From contig DNBZ01000277.1 in the NCBI GenBank assembly GCA_003484585.1, positions 1-8,516 of the forward strand: a stretch of DNA of 8,516 nucleotides, written 5' to 3'. The first letter of the stretch is position 1; each line of letters starts with the position of its first letter. The notes below the pieces were generated by a model that saw only the letters and a program-made list of their open reading frames with translations, did no database searches and was not told where the DNA came from. This stretch comes from Bacteroidota bacterium (GTDB lineage Bacteria; Bacteroidota; Bacteroidia; NS11-12g; UBA9320). Shown one piece after another: positions 1 to 6,504 of this stretch. The position numbers and the translations under genes are program-made.

Positions 1-2051
1 ATCATACGCATAGACTTGAATATACTAGCCATAAGTAGCGATATGATGATAAATGCGATGAGTAAACTCATGAGTAGATTGCTTATGAGATAGTCATTTC
101 CCTTTAAGAAAATAATACTAGTACCTGTGATAGAAATATCTGTTTGTCTAGCACTATCTAGTTTTTCATAACTCACCACTTCGTACGAGTAGTAGGACGT
201 ATCAAAAGTTTGAGTAGCAGAATCTAGTAAGGCTATTTCTACTATGGAATCTGTATATATATCTTCGGTTATTTTATTGAAGTTAAAGATAGTATCTGCT
301 ATCCCTTGCACTTGTGCTTTTAGTTTCTTAATCTCTACACTGCCCACATCTGCCATCTGTACGCTCACTCTCGCCTTACTGTTATCCTTGCTTACGAGGC
401 TGTTTATCATATTATTCGTGCTATCTTTGGGTACTGCACTCATTATATTTTGTAGGTCAAACACGCTTGGTACAGCGTATCTTCTTGGCTCACCATCATA
501 GTAAGCTTGATTTAGAAAACGCATAGTCTGCGATATAGACACGGGCTTAGAAAACTCATCGTACGTCTGCAGTCTTCTTTCCAGTAGGTCAATATTTAGT
601 AAAGTCCGGAAATCTGTAATTCCTTCTGGCTTTTTAGTATCTACTACTATTTCAAATGGCATTACGCCTTTCACATTCTTTTCGAAGAACTTCAGGTCTA
701 CATACATTCTGTCGCTCTTTGAAATGTCATCTACCATATATCCCACATTTTTGAGCAATGCCATACCTATAATAGAAGCTACCACTATTGCTGTGGTGGC
801 TATATAGACCATTTTTCTGTTATAGATGGCTATATCTGAGATACGACTTATTAGATTATTTAGGAATTTATAATCTAGGTGCTTTGTGTGTCTAGTCTTA
901 GGATTAGGTAAGTAGCTAAATAGAACGGGGATAAGAATAATAGAGATAAGGAAAACGGCCATTAGTGCCAAGAATGCTGTAAGACCAAATTCTTGTAATA
1001 CAGAACTACCGGTTAATGTGAATACTCCGAATCCTACTGCTGTAGTTAGGTTAGTAAATAATACTGCTCTTCCTACTTTAGATATTACTCGCTGTAAGGC
1101 TAGTATTTTGTTGCCATGAGCTTTAAATTCTTCGTGGTACTTATTGAGCAGATAGATGCAATTAGCTATACCTATGACCACTATGAGCGGAGGCAAAAGG
1201 CCTATGAACATGGTGATTTTATAACCTAGCAGTACCAAAATACCCATACACCATATTACGCCTACTATGACTGTAAGTAGGGAGAATGCCAGAGTAGGGA
1301 AGCTCCTAAAAAAGAATAATAAAATAAGAGAAGTAAGCAGTATAGATATAAGCGTGAACCTGACCAGCTCTTGCTTTATCATTTGCGACATTTTGGTGCG
1401 TATAAAAGGTAGGCCAGAGAAATGTACATCCACATCGTGCTTAGCACATACGGTTTCTATTTTCTCCTGCAGTCCATTTACGAAAGCTACTCGCTCTTTG
1501 GTATCTAGTATAGATTTCTCTAATGTGATAGCCATAAGAGAGAAATCTGAAGTATCACTGAACAATAGTCCTTCGTAAAATCGGAGATTTTTTAAACCTA
1601 GAGATAGACTATCTAGTTCTGCTTGACTAGTCGGTTTCTTACCTATATATTCTACGGCTTTGAATACGTTATTTTCAAAAGAATCTTCCTCGTAGTACTG
1701 AATCTCTGTTTCTTTTATCAGCTCCTTTAGGTTGGTGATCGATAGTACTTGCTTTATGTTTTCTGTTTCATTAAGCTCAGCAGTAAGATCATACCAATCG
1801 TTGAAAAAGTCTAATTGACGAATTTTTTCACTGTTGATTCCTACTACCATAACACTGCCATCATCACCAAAAGTTTGCTTAAACTCTTGATAGGCAATAT
1901 TGTCCTTGTCGTCATCTGGGATAAACTTAGGGTTGTCATACGCTAATTGCAATTGGGTGGTCTTATATAGCATAAGAGCAGTGGTAAGTACCAAGAATAT
2001 GATAAGGGCAAGTCTATTCCGAAGTATTGTAATGGCTATTTTTTCCCACAT
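1..2051 (-). CDS. RND superfamily / MMPL-family membrane exporter, 3' end cut by window edge
   Basis: This is an inner-membrane transporter of the RND superfamily (COG1033/MMPL type), expected to move a hydrophobic or lipid-like substrate using the proton gradient; the substrate cannot be told. The frame is open without a stop from an ATG at 2051 to the window edge, giving 683 residues. Visible order: one membrane helix (about residues 12-30); a periplasmic domain (about 31-228) opening with a family-typical AYDNPKFIPDDD stretch; a five-helix block (about 231-380) containing GIANCIYLLNKYHEE near 294-308; a helix near 415-435 starting the second repeat; a second periplasmic domain (about 440-655); and the start of the next helix block at 656-683. 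The remaining C-terminal helices lie outside the window. ATG 2051 is chosen because it directly precedes the first helix and sits just after a promoter element. No membrane-fusion or outer-membrane partner gene is visible. The family call is firm; the function is not. Confidence 0.88.
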   Translation of the reverse strand, partial: MWEKIAITILRNRLALIIFLVLTTALMLYKTTQLQLAYDNPKFIPDDDKDNIAYQEFKQTFGDDGSVMVVGINSEKIRQLDFFNDWYDLTAELNETENIKQVLSITNLKELIKETEIQYYEEDSFENNVFKAVEYIGKKPTSQAELDSLSLGLKNLRFYEGLLFSDTSDFSLMAITLEKSILDTKERVAFVNGLQEKIETVCAKHDVDVHFSGLPFIRTKMSQMIKQELVRFTLISILLTSLILLFFFRSFPTLAFSLLTVIVGVIWCMGILVLLGYKITMFIGLLPPLIVVIGIANCIYLLNKYHEEFKAHGNKILALQRVISKVGRAVLFTNLTTAVGFGVFTLTGSSVLQEFGLTAFLALMAVFLISIILIPVLFSYLPNPKTRHTKHLDYKFLNNLISRISDIAIYNRKMVYIATTAIVVASIIGMALLKNVGYMVDDISKSDRMYVDLKFFEKNVKGVMPFEIVVDTKKPEGITDFRTLLNIDLLERRLQTYDEFSKPVSISQTMRFLNQAYYDGEPRRYAVPSVFDLQNIMSAVPKDSTNNMINSLVSKDNSKARVSVQMADVGSVEIKKLKAQVQGIADTIFNFNKITEDIYTDSIVEIALLDSATQTFDTSYYSYEVVSYEKLDSARQTDISITGTSIIFLKGNDYLISNLLMSLLIAFIIISLLMASIFKSMRM

Positions 2052-2062
2052 AAAAAAGGCTG

Positions 2063-2092
2063 CAAAAGTAGTTAAATGATAGGCAAAAGCAA
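2063..2092 (-). promoter_or_regulatory. Bacteroidota-type promoter of the RND exporter gene
   Basis: On the minus strand TACTTTTG (2070 down to 2063) fits the Bacteroidota -7 consensus TAnnTTTG exactly. A TTG (2092 down to 2090) lies 19 bases upstream, the expected place for the -33 element. The -7 box ends only 11 bases before the ATG at 2051, so the transcript leader would be just a few bases. This suggests the exporter is transcribed independently of the amidase gene ahead of it. The site was assigned by motif only. Confidence 0.55.
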
Positions 2093-2130
2093 CTGTAGAA
2101 ACCTAGGAGCAAATTGCCCTATTTGATGGC

Positions 2131-3426
2131 TTATCTAATTATTATTTTTTGGGATGAAATAGGGACTTCATTTGAAAATAATTCAATGAAATATATTCCG
2201 CTAGATATATCCGTTTTGATGAGAAAATTTGCAGGGAAATCAGACATTACTATTCGTTTGCCATCCATACCTTTTAGGGCATATGTATCTATATTAGCTT
2301 CAGCTTCTATCATCACATAGAATCTGCCATTGCTCGGGTTTGGGTAGATCATCTGCTTGTATTTTGGTATAGGCTTACGCACGGAAACCACGCCATTGCA
2401 TTGGTCCATTATCTCTTGTGTTTCAGACGCTATAGTATTGAGTAGCAGAGCCACGCTATCTCCAGGGCACTCAGTGGGGCAGCCATTTCTGTGCATACTG
2501 ATGGTGCCTAGATTATCTCCAAATGCATCTGGATGAGGAAAGTACTGCGTAGTACTTAGTTCTTCTTTTTTTAGTTTCCAAGCTAGCAAGTCCTTTAAGC
2601 TATTTTGCATGACTGTGGTGGGAGAGGTGAGGTTATAATTGCCTAGTAAGCATACACCCATAGTGCCTCCATTTTTGGCACAAAAGTGTGCTCCTTGTAT
2701 GTTATCTTCATCTCCCTCATTCAAAGGATCTCTGCCAGAGAAGATGGTGCCATTAGGAGCTATCACAAAGTTGTAGCCTATGTCGTCCCAGCCATTGCTT
2801 TCTGTATGGAGCAGGTAGATATTCCGAATAGTATTTACATAGTTAGTATCTGTATTGCTGCCCTCAGAGTGATGGACTATGCAATGTTTTACTATAGTAG
2901 TTTTTCTTCCAGGTTTAGGTGCTGGTAGTCCCTCTCTCCATTCGCTTTGAGGTATAGTAGGCGGCTTAGTACAGTTGCTTTTGTTTTTGAGATTAGCGGG
3001 CAATTGTAATTGTACAGGTGGAGCATAAAAAAACTCTAGCTCTATGGCTGTAGACGTATTACTCTGCAATGTAATATAGCGAGTAGGGGAAGAGAAAACT
3101 CGAAATGAAGGCGGCATTTCTACCACGTCATTGGAGTAGAGTGTACCAAAGTCTATGGTGTTATTTTCGCTAGAAAAAGAAAGCTGAACGGAGGAGTAAG
3201 CACTCGTTGTGATTTTGATAGAAGTGTAATCTTGACCTAGGTCTATATGATAATCAACCTCCTGTATCATATTAAGATTGAGTTTTTTGAAAAAAACTGG
3301 AGAAGTAATACGAGATGAATCAGCAGCAATTTGAGGCTTTTCGACCACCATACTACGATGACTACTCACCTGAAAAGAGGTGGCGACATAGCTTAAAGCT
3401 ATAATAAAAAGAATTCGTAGATGCAC
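2131..3426 (-). CDS. Secreted PGRP/amidase_2-family N-acetylmuramoyl-L-alanine amidase with type IX sorting domain
   Basis: This 431-residue protein is predicted to be a zinc amidase cutting the bond between N-acetylmuramic acid and L-alanine in peptidoglycan. It has a signal peptide (about 1-19, core RILFIIALSYVA), an unassigned probably beta-rich region (about 40-145), a PGRP/amidase_2 domain (about 155-340), and a C-terminal type IX secretion sorting domain (about 358-431, starting YPNPSNGRFYV and including SSGIYFIEL). Likely zinc ligands are H185 (in IVHHSEG), H312 and C320 (in HRNGCPTECPG); Y218 in GYNFVIAPNG matches the catalytic Tyr. T318 occupies the position of T7 lysozyme Lys128, as in amidase-active PGRPs. 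Seven cysteines beyond residue 150 may form disulfides. The start is GTG: a stop lies three codons upstream and this start gives the signal peptide. The gene is 56 bases downstream of fmt. The target, own wall or foreign cells, is unknown. Confidence 0.88.
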   Translation of the reverse strand: MHLRILFIIALSYVATSFQVSSHRSMVVEKPQIAADSSRITSPVFFKKLNLNMIQEVDYHIDLGQDYTSIKITTSAYSSVQLSFSSENNTIDFGTLYSNDVVEMPPSFRVFSSPTRYITLQSNTSTAIELEFFYAPPVQLQLPANLKNKSNCTKPPTIPQSEWREGLPAPKPGRKTTIVKHCIVHHSEGSNTDTNYVNTIRNIYLLHTESNGWDDIGYNFVIAPNGTIFSGRDPLNEGDEDNIQGAHFCAKNGGTMGVCLLGNYNLTSPTTVMQNSLKDLLAWKLKKEELSTTQYFPHPDAFGDNLGTISMHRNGCPTECPGDSVALLLNTIASETQEIMDQCNGVVSVRKPIPKYKQMIYPNPSNGRFYVMIEAEANIDTYALKGMDGKRIVMSDFPANFLIKTDISSGIYFIELFSNEVPISSQKIIIR

Positions 3427-3435
3427 AGTTTGCTA

Positions 3436-3466
3436 TTTATTACTTCAAAGATAACGAAGTAATAAA
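3436..3466. repeat. 11-bp perfect inverted repeat between fmt and the amidase gene
   Basis: TTTATTACTTC (3436-3446) and GAAGTAATAAA (3456-3466) are perfect reverse complements separated by 9 bases. No T-run follows on the minus strand, so it does not look like a standard intrinsic terminator for fmt. The candidate -7 box of the amidase gene falls in the spacer, so an operator or a leader hairpin is possible. The structure is seen directly; the role is inference. Confidence 0.6.
3446..3453 (-). promoter_or_regulatory. Candidate -7 promoter element of the amidase gene
   Basis: TATCTTTG on the minus strand matches TAnnTTTG and ends 19 bases before the GTG start at 3426. No good -33 element is present: the nearest TTG is 15 bases upstream rather than about 19. 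If used, the amidase can be expressed apart from the dapB-lepB-fmt cluster. It lies in the spacer of the inverted repeat at 3436-3466. Confidence 0.35.
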
Positions 3467-3482
3467 CTCAATGTATGCCTAT

Positions 3483-4433
3483 TTACTCACCTATTGCATT
3501 GAGATGACCAATGTCATAGCCATTTAGAAAATCTCGAATCTGCATCTGACGTTTGCCTTGTAGTTTTATATTTTCTAGATAGAGTATACCATTGGCACAG
3601 GTTACGGCTAAGTACGATTTGCCATCACTCGTATAGATGCCACTTTTTTGACTGGTTACTGTGCTTTCAAACCTAGCTTGGAACACCTGCATTTTCTTAT
3701 CATCAAAAATAGTATGTGCCACAGGATATGGACTTAGACCTCTTATAAGATTAATAATATCCTCTCCATTTTGGTCCCAAGTTATAGCGGTATTTTCAGT
3801 AAAAAGTTTTGGGGCTTCTCTTAGGCTTTCAGAGGTTTTTTGGGGTATTTCCGCTAGATTTCCAGTAACTAGCTTTTCTAAAGTTTCGAGCACTGCTACT
3901 CCACCCAAATGCATTAATTTATCATGCAGAGTGCCCGCTGTATCTGTGCTTTCTATAGCACATTCTTTTTGTACTAGTAAATCGCCCGTGTCTATTTCGT
4001 GTTTTAGTTTAAAAGTACTTACTCCTGTCGTCTTTTCCCCATTTATGATAGCCCAGTTAATGGGTGCTGCACCTCTGTACTGAGGTAGGAGTGAGGCATG
4101 CAGATTGATGGTGCCAAGTGTCGGCATATCCCACACCACCACTGGTAGCATTCTGAAAGCTATCACTATTTGCAGATTTGCATTGTAAGTAGCTAGAGTT
4201 TTTAGAAACTCGTCATTCTTAAGGTTTGTAGGTTGTAGGCACGGAATATTCTGCTCTCTTGCATAAGTGGTCACAGGTGTGGCGAGCAGTTTCATACCGC
4301 GGCCAGCAGGTCTGTCTGGGGCCGAAATTACAGCTACTACGTTATAACCACTCGTGATTATTTGCTCCAGATGATAGCGAGCAAACTCTGGGTTACCCAA
4401 GAAGATTATCCGTAAGTCTTCCTTACTTTTCAC
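3483..4433 (-). CDS. fmt: Methionyl-tRNA formyltransferase
   Basis: Fmt transfers a formyl group from 10-formyl-tetrahydrofolate to the amino group of methionyl-initiator tRNA in the cytoplasm before translation initiation. The 316-residue length is normal for the family. The N-terminal Rossmann-like domain begins RIIFLGNPEFA (family usually GTPEFA) and has APDRPAGRG at 38-46. The catalytic set is present: N110 and H112 in INLHASLLPQYRG, and D148 in EIDTGDLL. The C-terminal tRNA-binding domain runs from about 205 with RGLSPYPVA at 231-239. The start is GTG at 4433; it overlaps the lepB stop by one base (TAGTG), which indicates translational coupling, and the family N-terminus begins only a few residues later, leaving no room for a later start. 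It is the last gene of the dapB-lepB-fmt cluster. All core residues are intact and identification is secure. Confidence 0.97.
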   Translation of the reverse strand: MKSKEDLRIIFLGNPEFARYHLEQIITSGYNVVAVISAPDRPAGRGMKLLATPVTTYAREQNIPCLQPTNLKNDEFLKTLATYNANLQIVIAFRMLPVVVWDMPTLGTINLHASLLPQYRGAAPINWAIINGEKTTGVSTFKLKHEIDTGDLLVQKECAIESTDTAGTLHDKLMHLGGVAVLETLEKLVTGNLAEIPQKTSESLREAPKLFTENTAITWDQNGEDIINLIRGLSPYPVAHTIFDDKKMQVFQARFESTVTSQKSGIYTSDGKSYLAVTCANGILYLENIKLQGKRQMQIRDFLNGYDIGHLNAIGE

Positions 4434-5707
4434 TAGTGAATCAGATTAAATAATCTACTCCAACGGATTCTGCTAAAGAAATTCTTATGACGATTGCCAT
4501 AAATACCGTCTTGCTCTATACTCATCCATATAAATAAGGCTTTTCCTACTACGTGATCTTCTGGCACAAAACCCCAATAGCGAGAGTCAGCACTGCGGTG
4601 TCTATTATCTCCCATCATGAAGTAATAGTTCATTTTTACCGTGTATTCTTTCAGTTCTTTGCCCTCTAGCATTGCCTTACCACCTACTATAGTAAAGGTG
4701 GGATTATTCTCGTATTTCTGGATTAGGTCTTTGTAAATCCAAGCTGTAGTAGAATCCATTTTTAATACGTCTCCTTTCTTTGGAATATAGATAGTACCGT
4801 AGTTATCTCTACTCCAAGCAAGCCTATCTGGTATATGAGGGTAGATTTCTGGGTACTTGCCTGCAGGGTCTATCTTTGGTGTAATGTCTACTATTCCGGG
4901 TAGTTTACTTAGTCCTTCTTTGTTAGCTGCTGAGATCCACATTTCGTATCCAGCTGCATATTCATTGTAGCCATATTCAGAAATATCTATGTTTTCTAAA
5001 GCCTTACGATCTAGTACAGTACTAGTCGTTACTTGATATGACATTTGACCATTTTCTTCTAGCGGTACAGCTGTTCCGTTTATGAAGACGTGCCCATTTA
5101 CCACTTTTAGGCTATCGCCTGCTATACCAATACATCTTTTGATATAGTTGGTTTTTTTATCTACCGGAAAATCATCTTCTCCTGGATAGTTGAATACTAC
5201 GATGTCATTGTTTTTAATCTTTTGTATACCTGGCAGTCTGTAGTACGGCAGTTTTAGAGCCTCAGAATAAGCCTTACCTCCAGTGATAGGAAGTTCTTGG
5301 TGTACAAAAGGGAATGAGATAGGAGTCATAGGCACTCTTGCCCCATAATTGATCTTACTCACGAAGAGGAAATCCCCTCTGAGAAGAGATTTTTCCATAG
5401 AAGAAGTTGGTATTTGATATGCTTCTATAAAAAACGTGCGAATAAGTGTAGCCGCTATTATAGCAAACATGGCTGCATCTATCCATTCGCCACCACTTGT
5501 CTTTTTACGATACTTATAGCGGAACATGTAATAGACCCAAATAGCTACTTGCCAAAATACAAAATAAATAAGGGGGCTTATAAAGCCAGCATCTGTTTGC
5601 GTAAGTAGTAAAACAAAAGTTAGAATATTAATTACCGTAAAAACGATATAAAATATTGCTGCTCTTTTACTCAGTAGCTTCCAGTCTTCTTTTAAGTTTA
5701 GTTTCAT
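4433..5707 (-). CDS. lepB: Signal peptidase I, long Bacteroidota form
   Basis: LepB is the inner-membrane serine protease that removes signal peptides from exported proteins, using a Ser/Lys dyad. The catalytic Ser is S103 in PTSSMEKSLLRGD (box B) and the Lys is K190 in NYIKRCIGIAGDSL (box D); box E is GDNRHRSADSRYWG at 366-379. Three hydrophobic segments precede the catalytic part (about 17-36, 44-61 and 77-95), against two helices in E. coli. At 424 residues it is longer than the E. coli enzyme (about 320), mainly through an insertion of about 170 residues between boxes D and E (about 201-360); long insertions here are usual in Bacteroidota, so I do not read it as a fusion. The ATG start at 5707 lies 12 bases after the dapB stop with no promoter between them, so the two are probably co-transcribed. 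A natural substrate would be the signal peptide of the nearby amidase. Confidence 0.97.
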   Translation of the reverse strand: MKLNLKEDWKLLSKRAAIFYIVFTVINILTFVLLLTQTDAGFISPLIYFVFWQVAIWVYYMFRYKYRKKTSGGEWIDAAMFAIIAATLIRTFFIEAYQIPTSSMEKSLLRGDFLFVSKINYGARVPMTPISFPFVHQELPITGGKAYSEALKLPYYRLPGIQKIKNNDIVVFNYPGEDDFPVDKKTNYIKRCIGIAGDSLKVVNGHVFINGTAVPLEENGQMSYQVTTSTVLDRKALENIDISEYGYNEYAAGYEMWISAANKEGLSKLPGIVDITPKIDPAGKYPEIYPHIPDRLAWSRDNYGTIYIPKKGDVLKMDSTTAWIYKDLIQKYENNPTFTIVGGKAMLEGKELKEYTVKMNYYFMMGDNRHRSADSRYWGFVPEDHVVGKALFIWMSIEQDGIYGNRHKNFFSRIRWSRLFNLIH

Positions 5708-5719
5708 TTTATGTTTCTT

Positions 5720-6442
5720 CTATTCAAAGTTTAGCAAGTCTTGCATGCCAAAAACTCCTTTTTTATCTTTCATCCACTCTGCAGCTAGCACAGCACCTTG
5801 GGCAAAACCCAGTCTGTTTTTGGCATTGTGGCTTATAGTAATGGTATCTATGTCGCTATCGTAGCTTATCTGATGAAAACCAGGAACTTCGGGTTCGCGT
5901 TTACTCACTATTTGCAAATCAAACGGTGTAATATCCGCATCTTGTCCCTCTAGCAGACCAACGTATTTCTTTTTTCTATCAAGCGAGTTAATGATACCTT
6001 CTGCTAGTGTAACAGCAGTACCACTCGGGTGATCTAATTTTTGTAAATGGTGTGTTTCTTCCATTTGCACTTCGTATTGCGGAAAGCCATTCATAAGCTT
6101 AGCTAGTTTTTCATTGAGATGAAAAAGTATATTAACTCCAATACTAAAATTAGTAGCAGTAAATAATCCTCCATTTTCTTTCATTGCTTTTTTAGCAAGT
6201 GAATCATAGTCTGCATACCAGCCGGTAGTGCCTACTACTACAGGCACTTTAGCCTCAATACACTTAGAGATATTAGCCACTGCGGCATCTGGCCTACTAA
6301 ATTCTATAGCCACATCACAATGGACTATTTCTTCTGCTGTAAAATCCGCGTCTATAACCGCACCTATAGTATGGCCTCTTTCTTTAGCCACATTTTCGAT
6401 GGTTTTACCCATCTTGCCGTATCCTATTATTGCTAGCTTCAT
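5720..6442 (-). CDS. dapB: 4-hydroxy-tetrahydrodipicolinate reductase
   Basis: DapB reduces 4-hydroxy-tetrahydrodipicolinate with NAD(P)H in the lysine/meso-diaminopimelate pathway, feeding peptidoglycan stem peptides and protein synthesis. From ATG 6442 it has 240 residues, shorter than the roughly 270 of E. coli and typical of Bacteroidota. The nucleotide-binding fold shows IIGYGKMG at 5-12 (GxGxxG). GTTGW at 71-75 is a conserved cofactor-region motif. The catalytic and substrate loop is EETHHLQKLDHPSGTA at 128-143, with H131/H132, K135 and the PSGTA dipicolinate-binding turn. The C-terminal HNAKNRLGFAQGAVLAAEW is typical of the family. The frame stays open to a TTG at 6598, but that start adds 52 unrelated residues and overlaps mltG; ATG 6442 begins exactly at the Rossmann strand and follows a -7 element. 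It is first in the dapB-lepB-fmt cluster and divergent from mltG. Confidence 0.97.
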   Translation of the reverse strand: MKLAIIGYGKMGKTIENVAKERGHTIGAVIDADFTAEEIVHCDVAIEFSRPDAAVANISKCIEAKVPVVVGTTGWYADYDSLAKKAMKENGGLFTATNFSIGVNILFHLNEKLAKLMNGFPQYEVQMEETHHLQKLDHPSGTAVTLAEGIINSLDRKKKYVGLLEGQDADITPFDLQIVSKREPEVPGFHQISYDSDIDTITISHNAKNRLGFAQGAVLAAEWMKDKKGVFGMQDLLNFE

Positions 6443-6453
6443 TCTATAGACGG

Positions 6454-6461
6454 CAAATCTA
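6454..6461 (-). promoter_or_regulatory. Candidate -7 promoter element of dapB-lepB-fmt
   Basis: TAGATTTG on the minus strand matches TAnnTTTG and ends 11 bases before the dapB ATG at 6442, the same spacing as at the RND exporter gene. No TTG is found at the expected 19-base distance, so the -33 element is weak or absent. The implied leader is only a few bases long. Confidence 0.4.
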
Positions 6462-6470
6462 ATACTAAAC

Positions 6471-6504
6471 TTTGCTTTATTTGTGCCAAGCAAATCGAGA
6501 TTTG
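6471..6504. repeat. Two overlapping short inverted repeats in the dapB/mltG divergent region
   Basis: TTTGCTT (6471-6477) pairs with AAGCAAA (6488-6494) across 10 bases, and CAAATC (6491-6496) pairs with GATTTG (6499-6504) across 2 bases. They overlap at 6491-6494, so as RNA the two hairpins would exclude each other. They cover the mltG leader, reach the likely TTG start at 6502, and lie upstream of the dapB -7 box. Short repeats like these can arise by chance in AT-rich DNA; a regulatory role is only a possibility. Confidence 0.3.

Noticed and set aside
244..1578. Plus-strand open frames at 244-501 and 1267-1578
   Set aside because: They lie antisense to the continuous RND exporter frame, have no family-like content, and are explained as shadows of that gene.
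3436..3466. Standard intrinsic terminator for fmt
   Set aside because: The stem is nearly all A/T and no T-run follows in the direction of fmt transcription, so it is reported as an inverted repeat instead.
4633..5107. Domain fusion in the long signal peptidase
   Set aside because: The region between boxes D and E is long, but such insertions are usual in Bacteroidota LepB and no recognisable separate domain is visible.
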